A DNA stretch of 48,168 bases from Patescibacteria group bacterium (GTDB lineage Bacteria; Patescibacteriota; Patescibacteriia; UBA1558; GWA2-36-10), in NCBI GenBank assembly GCA_018062885.1, contig JAGORJ010000004.1, positions 1 through 48,168 on the forward strand, in the 5' to 3' direction. Within the stretch, counting starts at the first letter, position 1. Every line of letters begins with the position of its first letter. Below the pieces are notes generated by a model. It saw nothing but the letters and a program-made list of their open reading frames with translations. It made no database searches and was not told where the DNA came from. Shown piece by piece: positions 33,263-41,248 of this stretch. The translations under genes were made by a program, and so were the position numbers.

Positions 33263-35160
33263 TGCCTCAAAAAATAAAAAATCAAGGCTTCTCTCTCATC
33301 GAGCTACTAATCGCGATTGCTTTTATTGGTGTGATTATCACCTTGATTATGACGATGAATTCTTTTAACGCTGATTTATGGCGCTTAAATGAAAATAAAA
33401 CCAAGGCTTATTTTTATGCCTCTGAAAGTTTAGAAGCCATCAAGTTGCTCAACTGGTCAGAATTAGCTGACGGCGACTATCATCTAGTCCTACAAGATGA
33501 GGCTTGGTCTTTAGTAGAGGGAGCGGAAATTTTGGAGGAAAAATATACTCGCACTATAAATATTTCTAGTGTAAATAGAGAATTTATAGACAATGGTCAT
33601 GTTTATGGAGAGATAGTAGAAAACGGAAATATTGATCCTGATAGTAAAAAAATAACAGCTCAAGTCACTTGGTTAGGCAAAAATGCCCAAACGCAAGAAA
33701 TACTTTTGGAAAATTATTTGAGTCGCTGGCAAGCCAAAAGATTTGTACAAACAGATTGGTCTGGTGGTAGTGGCCAAAGTGATTGGACTGAAGAAAACAA
33801 GTTTTTTAACAAAAATATTGCTATGAGTACTGCCGTAGAAGGCATCGGTACTTTGGTGTCTGGATTTTTGGACTGGAACCAAGCAGTTCCCACCTCAACT
33901 TTTGATTTATTAAATAGCAGTGCCGATGTCAATGATGTCTATGAATACGGTGATTATGTTTTTATAGTAACCTCAAATAATTCTGCTGGTTCTGAATTTT
34001 TTATTGTAAATATTAGTGACAAAAAAAACCCTTCTTTAGTGTCTTCATTAAACATTGGCGCAGCCGCTAGCTCTATAGTTGTGCAAGACGATTATGCTTA
34101 TGTAGGCACATCATGGGATGACAAAGAGATAAGAGTGATTGATATAAGTAATTTAAATATACCAGTAATTGAAGTAAATATTAATTTAGACGGTACCCAA
34201 AATGTTTTAAGCTTGGATATTAGTGCCACGCAATTATATGTTGCCCAAGGCAATTATCTGCGTAGCATAGACATCAGCAACCCAAGTGCTCCGACAGTAT
34301 TAGATAGTATTGATTTAAATGCCACAGCCCGCAATGTTTTTGTTTCTGCCGACAATGTTTATGTAGCCACCCAAAATTCTAGTCAAGAATTACAAATCAT
34401 TGATGCTAGCAATCCTGCTAACTTAGCCAATATAGGCAACTTTAATTTGTCCGGATCTTTGATAGCGACTGATGTTTTTGTCTTGGGAAACAGAGCCTAT
34501 GTTTCGACTGATACTAACTCTGGCTCTGAATTTTTTGTACTAGATATTTCTTCGACCAACGCACCGGTTTTATTAGGCTCTTATAACACAGGAGCAAGAG
34601 TTTATGCTTTCAAAATAGTCGGTCCTTATGCCATTTTGGCTTTAAATAATTCTAGTAAAGAAATAGAAATTTTAGATATTAGCTTTCCTGCCACTATCAA
34701 TAGCATCAAAAGCTTTGATTTAAGCGCTTTGGTATATGGACTCAGCGCTAACTGTGCTTTTATCTATGCTGGTAGCACCAGTAACACTCAAGAACTCATT
34801 GTCATTTCCACCCAAGTCGCTGAATGTGGCTATGAAAACAATGGCCAGCTAGAGTCTTCAACTTTTGATACTGGTTCAAGCCAAGTGAGCTACAACTGGA
34901 TTGCTTGGTCAGGCTCACAACCAAATGACACGACAATTCGTTTTCAAATTGCCACCAGCAACAACGCAAACGGCCCTTGGAATTTTGTCGGCCCAAGTGG
35001 AAACTCCAGTGATTATTATACTACAGCTGCCAAAGAGTTTATCAACCACAGCCATCACCTTGATCAAAGATATTTGCGCTATAAACTTTTTTTAAGTAGC
35101 GCTGATGAATTGCAAATACCTATTTTAGAAGAAGTCAAAATTAGTTATTCAAATCACTAA
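33262..35160 (+). CDS. Large minor pilin with beta-propeller (LVIVD repeats)
   Basis: A 632-residue prepilin: NQG then FSLIELLIAIAFIGV gives a normal cleavage and assembly helix. The head is exceptionally large. From about residue 220 to 490 there are roughly six repeats of the type 'DVYVFGDYAYV....ELQIIDISNP', the LVIVD-type beta-propeller pattern (for example 'SLDISATQLYVAQGNYLRSID' and 'NVFVSADNVYVATQNSS'). The last 110 residues form another beta domain ('TIRFQIATSNNANGPWNFVG'). Such a pilin would most naturally sit at the pilus tip and bind a surface or host; that is inference. One-base overlaps on both sides tie it to its neighbours. Confidence 0.88.
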   Translation: MPQKIKNQGFSLIELLIAIAFIGVIITLIMTMNSFNADLWRLNENKTKAYFYASESLEAIKLLNWSELADGDYHLVLQDEAWSLVEGAEILEEKYTRTINISSVNREFIDNGHVYGEIVENGNIDPDSKKITAQVTWLGKNAQTQEILLENYLSRWQAKRFVQTDWSGGSGQSDWTEENKFFNKNIAMSTAVEGIGTLVSGFLDWNQAVPTSTFDLLNSSADVNDVYEYGDYVFIVTSNNSAGSEFFIVNISDKKNPSLVSSLNIGAAASSIVVQDDYAYVGTSWDDKEIRVIDISNLNIPVIEVNINLDGTQNVLSLDISATQLYVAQGNYLRSIDISNPSAPTVLDSIDLNATARNVFVSADNVYVATQNSSQELQIIDASNPANLANIGNFNLSGSLIATDVFVLGNRAYVSTDTNSGSEFFVLDISSTNAPVLLGSYNTGARVYAFKIVGPYAILALNNSSKEIEILDISFPATINSIKSFDLSALVYGLSANCAFIYAGSTSNTQELIVISTQVAECGYENNGQLESSTFDTGSSQVSYNWIAWSGSQPNDTTIRFQIATSNNANGPWNFVGPSGNSSDYYTTAAKEFINHSHHLDQRYLRYKLFLSSADELQIPILEEVKISYSNH

Positions 35161-35687
35161 TGACAAAAAATTTCACAAACAAAAAAATAGCCGGCTTTAG
35201 TCTGATTGAAACTCTGATGTATATTTTTATTACCGCTATGTTGCTGACTACTATCAGCAGTTTGTTGATGTCAAATTTTAATATTCGTAAACAACTCAAA
35301 ACTTCTAGTCTGATTTATAATGATGCGCGTTTTATCATGACTCAGTTAAATAATCATCTGCATTCTGTTGCGGTGATAGAGGATGTCAGGCCAGATATAA
35401 AACAAGTCATTTTTTATCCCATAGAAGACGCCCGTTTTAGTCTACAAGTAGAAAATGATAATCTTATTTTTCGAGAAGTCTTTATGTTGGGCGGTGATCC
35501 ACCTATAGAAATGAAATGGAATTCAGAAAGAGTCAGGGTATCAAATTTTGTATTGACACCAATAGATGATAACAAGGGAAATGAAGATAGAGGATTGTTG
35601 GTAACTTTTACTTTAAGTGCCGGTAATTCAGCGGATCCTTATGGGTATTTAAGCGAAGATTTTCAAACTTTTATTAGTCTACGTTAA
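35160..35687 (+). CDS. Type IV pilin-like protein (PilW/GspJ-like)
   Basis: A 175-residue prepilin with leader ending AG, then FSLIETLMYIFITAMLL, giving cleavage after G12 and the glutamate at position 5. The head is small and beta-rich ('VIFYPIEDARFSLQVENDNLIF'). Its place between two pilins with extra domains and its size recall PilW/GspJ, which help prime pilus assembly. It overlaps the preceding gene by one base and is three bases from the next. Confidence 0.85.
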   Translation: MTKNFTNKKIAGFSLIETLMYIFITAMLLTTISSLLMSNFNIRKQLKTSSLIYNDARFIMTQLNNHLHSVAVIEDVRPDIKQVIFYPIEDARFSLQVENDNLIFREVFMLGGDPPIEMKWNSERVRVSNFVLTPIDDNKGNEDRGLLVTFTLSAGNSADPYGYLSEDFQTFISLR

Positions 35688-35690
35688 AAA

Positions 35691-36653
35691 ATGAACAAGA
35701 TAAAAAAAATCATCACTAATAAAGCTGGCGCAGCAGCCCTGATAGCTTCTATTATAGTATCGGCTGGTTTATTATCTATTATTTTATCAACTACTATTAT
35801 TGCCTTAAACAATAAAAATTCCCTAGCCGCCTTCACAGAGACGATTGATAGTTTTTATAGCGCTGAGTTTGGTATCCAAGAAGCTTTGTTGCAGGTCAAA
35901 AGAGATCCAAACAATCTAACTTTTCCTAATTTAAGCGCAGGCGATACACAAATAGCTAGTCAATTTGTAGAAACACAAAGTGCCAGCTGTAGTCCACCGC
36001 TAGAGTGTCAATTTATACCTGGTAGTGGCTGGTGGGGAGAATACTTTAACTACTCAGTCAATCATCCTGATATGGAGCTTCCAAATTTACCCTCAGCCAC
36101 CGAAACACCAACAGAGCATGATTGGTATAACGACACTTATAAGACACACGAACAGATTGATCAAAATATCATCTTTCCTCTCAACGGCTGGTTTCCATAT
36201 GACGGCACACAATGGGAAAACAAAGAAGGCTTTGCTCATGATTATTTTTTTGGTGCACATTGGCGAGCGCAAGTTTTTGCACCAGCACAAGGAAATTATG
36301 CTTTTTCACTTGCTTCTGATGATGACTCTTGGGCACTGGTCAATGGTGTGGTGGCAGTCAACAACAGTGGCGCACACGCATCGTTTACTTATGCTGGTAA
36401 TATTTTTTTAAATGCTGGATTAAATGTTGTTGAACTTTATTTTGCCGAAAGACACACAGTGGAGTCTGGTTTTAGTTTTAGTTTTAGCAACCCCAACCTT
36501 GTCATCACACCTTTTCCAGAAGGCTGTAATCAAGATCTAGAATGCAATTCAAATATAGAAACTTCCGCTAGTTCTACCAAATCCAGTCGCAAATTACGCT
36601 ATACTTGCAATAATGATCTAGAAAATTGTACTTGGAAAGAGCTGATTCCTTAA
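35691..36653 (+). CDS. PilX-like pilus protein with fibro-slime domain
   Basis: A 320-residue protein. The N-terminus ('NKAGAAALIASIIVSAGLLSI') is a hydrophobic helix like that of PilX/GspK proteins, which lack the usual glutamate. Residues about 110-275 match the PA14/fibro-slime domain ('NYAFSLASDDDSWALVNG', then 'LNAGLNVVELYFAERHTVESGF'), a carbohydrate-binding or adhesive fold in other bacteria. Several cysteines near the end (for example 'CNQDLECNS') suggest disulfides outside the cell. It closes the pilus operon. Binding to sugar is inferred from the domain only. Confidence 0.82.
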   Translation: MNKIKKIITNKAGAAALIASIIVSAGLLSIILSTTIIALNNKNSLAAFTETIDSFYSAEFGIQEALLQVKRDPNNLTFPNLSAGDTQIASQFVETQSASCSPPLECQFIPGSGWWGEYFNYSVNHPDMELPNLPSATETPTEHDWYNDTYKTHEQIDQNIIFPLNGWFPYDGTQWENKEGFAHDYFFGAHWRAQVFAPAQGNYAFSLASDDDSWALVNGVVAVNNSGAHASFTYAGNIFLNAGLNVVELYFAERHTVESGFSFSFSNPNLVITPFPEGCNQDLECNSNIETSASSTKSSRKLRYTCNNDLENCTWKELIP

Positions 36654-36655
36654 GC

Positions 36656-36684
36656 TTGCTCCTTTGAGCCAAAGTTGCTATGCT
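36656..36684 (+). promoter_or_regulatory. Candidate promoter for 36711
   Basis: TTGCTC (36656-36661), 17-base spacer, TATGCT (36679-36684). The match is moderate. No terminator is visible between the pilus operon and this gene. Confidence 0.4.
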
Positions 36685-36710
36685 AAAGCTTACTTTTAGA
36701 GGCAAATACT

Positions 36711-37817
36711 ATGTTTTACGAAAAAATTATCAGACCAATTTTATTCCTTTTTCCCCCCGAAACTATCCATAATCTTACTTTCGGCATTTTAAGTGTTTTT
36801 AATAAGAGCAAAACTCTTAATCAAATTTTATTTAAAATTTGTCATTTTAGTTCACCAAAATTAAAACAAAAACTTTTTGGTTTAGACTTTGTAAATCCTA
36901 TTGGACTAACAGAGGGTTTAGATAAAAACGGCAAGCTGTCAGTCACCTGGAGAGCTTTTAATTTTGCTTGGGCAAACTTGGGCTCTGTCACTGCTGAAGC
37001 GCAAAGTGGCAATGCTAAACCTAGACTATGGCGTTTACCAAAAGATAAAAGTCTAGTGGTTTACTATGGTCTTGCAAACCAAGGTGTGCAAAAAATCATC
37101 AACAAACTACAGCAAGACAAAAATAAATTTCCTCAACATGGTATTTGGTCAATCAGCATTGCCAAAACCAACACAGTATCACTTGAAGACGCGGCCGAAG
37201 ATTATGCTAAAACTTTTGAGATTGTCAAAAATGTAGCGGACATTATCACCATCAATTTAAGTTGCCCTAATGTCAAAAATTTTACTGGTTTACAAAGTCC
37301 TGAATTATTAGAACCTATTTTAGCAAAAATCACTAAACTAAATATTCACCAAAAACCACTGTGGTTAAAAATTGGCAATGAGCTTGGCGCAAAACAATTA
37401 GACGAAATTATAGCTTTGGTCAAAAAATACCAAATAAACGCAGTCGTTGCCACTAATCTTGCTAAAGACAAAAGCAAATTTAAACTCCAGTCCCCAGATC
37501 AAGATAAACCAGGGGGAATATCTGGCCTGCCAATAGCCCAAAAAGCTAATCAAATTATCAGCTATTTATACAAAAATAGTGAAAATCAATACAAAATCAT
37601 CGGCGTGGGTGGTGTCTTTTCAGGAAAAGATGCCTATGCTAAAATCAAGGCTGGCGCTAATTTGGTCCAAATTGGCACAGGTTTTATCTATGGTGGACCA
37701 TTGATTGTCAAAAAAATCAACCAAGAATTAGACGCTTTATTGAGTCGGGATAATTTTAACCATATCAATCAAGCTGTCGGTATAGAAGCTGATAATTATA
37801 AATTAGACAATGACTAA
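36711..37817 (+). CDS. pyrD: Dihydroorotate dehydrogenase family protein (class 2-like)
   Basis: A 368-residue FMN enzyme with the membrane-facing N-terminal helices of quinone-linked class 2 PyrD, then 'FVNPIGLTEGLDKNG', 'GNAKPRLWRLPKDKSL', 'INLSCPNVKNF' and 'IIGVGGVFSGKDAY' with 'LVQIGTGFIYGGP'. Class 2 enzymes use serine as the base (SSPN); here it is C185 (SCPN), as in class 1. The orotate-binding stretch that is NRMGFNN in E. coli reads VYYGLAN here, and the Asn-Thr pair becomes Asn-Leu. So the fold is clear but the substrate is less certain. The next gene overlaps it by eight bases. No other pyrimidine-pathway gene is present. Confidence 0.8.
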   Translation: MFYEKIIRPILFLFPPETIHNLTFGILSVFNKSKTLNQILFKICHFSSPKLKQKLFGLDFVNPIGLTEGLDKNGKLSVTWRAFNFAWANLGSVTAEAQSGNAKPRLWRLPKDKSLVVYYGLANQGVQKIINKLQQDKNKFPQHGIWSISIAKTNTVSLEDAAEDYAKTFEIVKNVADIITINLSCPNVKNFTGLQSPELLEPILAKITKLNIHQKPLWLKIGNELGAKQLDEIIALVKKYQINAVVATNLAKDKSKFKLQSPDQDKPGGISGLPIAQKANQIISYLYKNSENQYKIIGVGGVFSGKDAYAKIKAGANLVQIGTGFIYGGPLIVKKINQELDALLSRDNFNHINQAVGIEADNYKLDND

Positions 37818-39309
37818 AGAAAGAAAAGACTACTATAAATATAGAACACTGGAAATCATACCAGGCTTTTTGACTTGGACTACTTTGTTAGCCACGCTTG
37901 CTATTGCGATTTTCAATCCTTTACTTGGTATTTATGTCGTCATTGCTTTTGATGTTTATTGGATCTTACGCGTCACTTATTTGATGCTTTTTTTGATCCT
38001 GTCGTGGTTCAAATATCGCAAAAGTATCAAAACCGCTTGGTGGCCTTATTTACAAAAAAATCATCCTACTTGGACAGAATATACCCATCTTATTTTTTTA
38101 CCAACTGCCGGTGAGCCATTTGAAGTCGTGGACGCTACTTTCAAAAATTTATCCCTGCTAAACTACGATCCAAAAAAAATGATCCTAGTTTTGGCTGGAG
38201 AAGAAGGTTTTCAAGCGCAATTTCAAGAAATTGCTGACAAAATAGTAGCTAAATACCAAAATAATTTTACTAAAATTTTAGTTACCCTACATCCATCAGA
38301 CCTACCTGGCGAGCTCAGGGGTAAGGGGTCAAATCTTTTTCATGCTGGACATGAGGTCAAGAAATATATTGATGCTAACAATTTTGATTACAAAAAAATC
38401 ATTGTTTCAACTTTTGATATAGACACTGTCACGCATCCTGATTACTTTGCTTATTTGACCCAAAAATTTCTATCTCACAAAAATCCATACCGCGCTAGTT
38501 TTCAGCCGATGGCTTTTTATCACAACAATGTTTGGGAATCAGACCCTATCACTAGAGTAGTGGCGAATTCTACCACTTTTTGGCTGTTGACAGACTTAGC
38601 TCGCCCAGACAGACTATTTACTTTTTCTTCACATAGTATGAGTTGGCAAGCTTTGGTGGATGTCGGTTTTTGGCAAAACAATATTGTCACCGAGGACTCT
38701 CGCATCTTTTTACAATGTCTGATCAAATACGACGGTGATTATCGTACCGAACCGATGCATATCCCTGTTTCTATGAACACTGTTTATATCGGCAATTTTT
38801 GGCGAGGCATGCAAAGCCAATACAAACAAATGCGCCGTTGGGCTTGGGGAGTGGAGCATTTTCCTTACATGGTTTGGAACTTTGCTCACAATAAAAATAT
38901 TCCGCTAAGTAAAAAAATAATCTATATTTGGAATCAAACTGAAGGCGTGTACTCTTGGGCCACTGCCCCTTTGATTATTTTGATTTTAGGACAATTACCA
39001 CTGTTTGTCGCAGAGCTCAATAACACTAGTTCAGTCTTGACCCAAAACGCTCCACTAGTCTTACAAACCCTGATGAGCTCAGGCATGATTGGTTTATTCT
39101 TGATTGCTATCATGAGTGTCATAGTTCTACCGCCAGCCCCAAAAAATAAAGGCAAAAATAAAATAGTCTCCTATGCTATGATGCTTTTACAGTGGGCTAT
39201 TTTCCCGATTACCATGATTGTTTTTGGCTCAATCCCAGCGGTTGATGCTCAAACTAGACTGATGTTTGGTAAATACATGGGCTTTCACATCACTGAAAAA
39301 AAACTTTAA
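37810..39309 (+). CDS. Membrane glycosyltransferase family 2
   Basis: A 499-residue membrane enzyme. Two N-terminal helices (about 18-66) lead into a GT-A domain with the metal-binding DxD-like motif 'STFDIDTVTHPDYF' (about 203-216), the catalytic 'VTEDSRIF' (about 295-302) and 'QYKQMRRWAWG' (about 337-347, QxxRW of processive enzymes), then three or four C-terminal helices. Such enzymes build polysaccharide or lipid-linked sugars across the membrane. The product is unknown. It overlaps the PyrD-like gene and ends at a two-way terminator. Confidence 0.85.
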   Translation: MTKERKDYYKYRTLEIIPGFLTWTTLLATLAIAIFNPLLGIYVVIAFDVYWILRVTYLMLFLILSWFKYRKSIKTAWWPYLQKNHPTWTEYTHLIFLPTAGEPFEVVDATFKNLSLLNYDPKKMILVLAGEEGFQAQFQEIADKIVAKYQNNFTKILVTLHPSDLPGELRGKGSNLFHAGHEVKKYIDANNFDYKKIIVSTFDIDTVTHPDYFAYLTQKFLSHKNPYRASFQPMAFYHNNVWESDPITRVVANSTTFWLLTDLARPDRLFTFSSHSMSWQALVDVGFWQNNIVTEDSRIFLQCLIKYDGDYRTEPMHIPVSMNTVYIGNFWRGMQSQYKQMRRWAWGVEHFPYMVWNFAHNKNIPLSKKIIYIWNQTEGVYSWATAPLIILILGQLPLFVAELNNTSSVLTQNAPLVLQTLMSSGMIGLFLIAIMSVIVLPPAPKNKGKNKIVSYAMMLLQWAIFPITMIVFGSIPAVDAQTRLMFGKYMGFHITEKKL

Positions 39310-39312
39310 AAT

Positions 39313-39343
39313 AAAAACACCCTCTAAAAGAGGGTGTTTTTTT
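39313..39343. terminator. Two-way terminator between GT2 and fmt
   Basis: ACACCCTC and GAGGGTGT (39317-39324, 39330-39337) around a five-base loop, with A on one side and seven T on the other, so it works on both strands. On the minus strand the A/T flank touches the fmt stop codon. Confidence 0.88.
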
Positions 39344-40244
39344 ATAATTTATTTTGATAACCTCTGATAAAATCGCCTGAGGACATAGATTTTTTATTAG
39401 CTGGCTGCAATTGCAAGATTTCTAAAGCGAATGTCTGGGTGCCAATAAATAATTTGTCTTTTTCGATTTTTATTTCAGCAGGATTTAATTTAAGCTCACT
39501 AATTTTAACTTTCTCAATTTTGACTTCAATATTTTTTAAACTTGTAAAACTTTTTGGCCACACAATAAAAGCTCTGACTTGATTCAAAATATTTTCTGCG
39601 CTATTTTGCCAATTTATTAGGCCAGCTTCTTTTTTGATCAGCTTACAAAAAGTAGCCTCAGCGTCATCTTGGACAACTCCTGATAATTGACCACTTAAAT
39701 AAGGACTGATATTTTGAGTCAACAATTGACCACCAATTTCACTTAATTTAGTACTCAAGCTAAGATAATCATCTTCTGCTTCTATTTTGAGCTCTATTTG
39801 CCCCAAAATTGGCCCGTGGTCCATTTTTGCATCTAATTGCATTAAAGATACCGCCGTAGACTCAAAACCTTCTAATAAAGCCATTTGGATAGGGGATGGA
39901 CCTCTAAGAATAGGTAACTTTGAAGGGTGAATATTTAAGGCTGGTAATTCAGACAAATCCAAAATTTCTTGGGGAATAATTTTACCATAAGCCACAGTCA
40001 CGAAAGTCGCTGGTAAAAATTGTTTGAGCTCATTGACAAAAGCTTCGTCCAAACTATCACTTTGTAAAACAAAAAGATCATGCTCAAGAGCATATTTTTT
40101 GATAGCGGAAATATTTAGCTTTTGACCACGACCAGCAGGCTTATCACTCTGAGTGACAACCGCTTTAACCAAGTCTAATTTTACTAAAGACTCAAGGCTT
40201 GGCAAAGAAAATTCTGGCGTGCCCCAAAAAATTATTTTTTTCAT
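39342..40244 (-). CDS. fmt: Methionyl-tRNA formyltransferase
   Basis: A 300-residue enzyme that formylates initiator Met-tRNA using 10-formyl-tetrahydrofolate. It begins 'KIIFWGTPEFSLPSLESL'; catalytic residues are N104 and H106 in 'NIHPSKLPILRGPSPIQ' and D142 in 'DAKMDHGPIL'. The C-terminal OB-like tRNA-binding domain is present but short. It overlaps def by four bases, the classic def-fmt pair: one adds the formyl group and the other removes it. Confidence 0.95.
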   Translation of the reverse strand: MKKIIFWGTPEFSLPSLESLVKLDLVKAVVTQSDKPAGRGQKLNISAIKKYALEHDLFVLQSDSLDEAFVNELKQFLPATFVTVAYGKIIPQEILDLSELPALNIHPSKLPILRGPSPIQMALLEGFESTAVSLMQLDAKMDHGPILGQIELKIEAEDDYLSLSTKLSEIGGQLLTQNISPYLSGQLSGVVQDDAEATFCKLIKKEAGLINWQNSAENILNQVRAFIVWPKSFTSLKNIEVKIEKVKISELKLNPAEIKIEKDKLFIGTQTFALEILQLQPANKKSMSSGDFIRGYQNKL

Positions 40245-40729
40245 AATTTAGCTTTAAGCTTGTCCAACAAGTCTTGACCTTCGGTAATTTTTTCTGCGCG
40301 ATCAATAAATAAAATACCATTCAAATGATCTATCTCATGTTGCAAAACAATAGCTGTAAAATCTTTGATTTTAACTTTATTGACCTTGCCATCTAAATCT
40401 TGATACTTCAAATGAATTTTTTTAGGGCGTTTGACTAAACCATAAATCTTTGGCAAAGACAAACAACCTTCTTCATTGACGCTTTTTTCACGAGAAAAGA
40501 AAGTGATTTCTGGATTGACATAAACTGCAAAACTTTTTTTGTCAGCATCACCGATGACAATCAATCTTTGAGAAACAGAAACTTGTGGTGCAGCCAAGCC
40601 AATACCATCATCTTCATACATGGCTTTGGCCATAGCGGTCGCCAAATCTCGCAATTCTTGATTGAATTCCGTGATTTGCTTGGCTGTTTGCCGTAAAACC
40701 GGTTGTGGATAAGTGGCTATTTGTAACAT
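40241..40729 (-). CDS. def: Peptide deformylase
   Basis: A 162-residue metalloenzyme that removes the formyl group from new proteins. All three motifs are present: GIGLAAPQ (42-49), EGCLS (87-91, with metal ligand C89) and HEIDH (131-135). The length is normal for a type 1 deformylase. It is transcribed from a strong minus-strand promoter at 40775-40747 whose expected start is only about 11 bases before the ATG. Confidence 0.96.
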   Translation of the reverse strand: MLQIATYPQPVLRQTAKQITEFNQELRDLATAMAKAMYEDDGIGLAAPQVSVSQRLIVIGDADKKSFAVYVNPEITFFSREKSVNEEGCLSLPKIYGLVKRPKKIHLKYQDLDGKVNKVKIKDFTAIVLQHEIDHLNGILFIDRAEKITEGQDLLDKLKAKL

Positions 40730-40746
40730 ATTTAAATATAAATTAT

Positions 40747-40775
40747 AGTATAATATTTTTTATGTATTTTGTCAA
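40747..40775 (-). promoter_or_regulatory. Promoter of def-fmt
   Basis: On the minus strand TTGACA (40775-40770), 17-base spacer, TATACT (40752-40747). The -35 lies within one arm of the inverted repeat at 40768-40805. Confidence 0.82.
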
Positions 40776-40805
40776 CCCATTCGACTTCGCTCAGGGTTTG
40801 ACAAA
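40768..40805. repeat. Inverted repeat with dispersed-repeat-like core
   Basis: TTTGTCAA-CCC (40768-40778) pairs with GGG-TTTGACAAA (40794-40805) with one bulged A; the core is ATTCGACTTCGCTCA. Read on the minus strand the centre is CCCTGAGCGAAGTCGAATGG, which resembles a short repeat I recall being scattered through many bacterial genomes. It stands out as GC-rich here and brings TTGACA on both strands. Confidence 0.55.
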
Positions 40806-40831
40806 CAACTATTTACTTTCTTTATGGGGCA

Positions 40832-40860
40832 TTTAAATAAATAGTCTTATCTGTTATAAT
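40832..40860 (+). promoter_or_regulatory. Extended -10 promoter for 40897
   Basis: TTTAAA (40832-40837), 17-base spacer, TATAAT (40855-40860) preceded by TGT. The -10 is inside the left arm of a long inverted repeat. The expected start is near 40867. Confidence 0.6.
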
Positions 40861-40895
40861 TCTAGCATATTTAACAAAATTGCAGAATTATAACA
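40852..40895. repeat. Long inverted repeat over promoter and leader
   Basis: TGTTATAATTCT (40852-40863) and AGAATTATAACA (40884-40895) are perfect 12-base complements, and GCA/TGC extends the stem after one bulged A. The left arm holds the -10, the right arm ends one base before ATG 40897. It could be an operator, or a leader structure if transcription starts upstream. Confidence 0.75.
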
Positions 40896-40896
40896 T

Positions 40897-41196
40897 ATGG
40901 CAGAAGAAACAGGCTTTCAAACTTTAGGTGATATTTTCAAAAATCAGCAAACAAACAAGGTAAAACCACCGGCTTATCAGTGGCAAGATTTTGCTTTACA
41001 GGTCATCAAAGATCTGAGTATTCCGGCTTTCAAAAGAAATTCCGTCTTTAAAATTTGTAAAGAAAAGCCCCGTGCTTTTGTGGAAACTTGCGTAGCTGAT
41101 ACTAAAGAGCTTTGCAAAAGCGGGGAGATGTGGAAATATTTTTTTAAAGTAGTAGCAGATAAATCTCTTGGGCCTAGCAAAGAAGTAAAAAAATAA
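40897..41196 (+). CDS. Small basic protein of unknown function
   Basis: A 99-residue soluble protein. After about 20 polar residues there is a compact helical core ('YQWQDFALQVIKDLSIPAFKRNSVFKICKEKPRAFVETCVAD', read in parts) with three cysteines (C54, C65 and C73) and a Lys-rich end. I have the impression of having seen similar sequences in Patescibacteria but know of no function. It has its own promoter, a large inverted repeat in the leader, and a terminator, so it is a single-gene unit and possibly regulates itself. Confidence 0.7.
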   Translation: MAEETGFQTLGDIFKNQQTNKVKPPAYQWQDFALQVIKDLSIPAFKRNSVFKICKEKPRAFVETCVADTKELCKSGEMWKYFFKVVADKSLGPSKEVKK

Positions 41197-41214
41197 TAAA
41201 TAATCACAAGCATT

Positions 41215-41246
41215 AAAAAAACAGGCTTATATAAGCCTGTTTTTTA
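41215..41246. terminator. Two-way terminator, 41196 and 41249 genes
   Basis: ACAGGCTTAT and ATAAGCCTGT (41221-41240) form a perfect palindrome, with six A before and six T after, ending transcription from both sides. Confidence 0.9.
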
Positions 41247-41248
41247 TT

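Noticed and set aside
40779-40793. A small structured RNA in the def/40897 gap
   Set aside because: The inverted repeat there is better explained as a repeat or promoter part; there is no terminator inside the gap.
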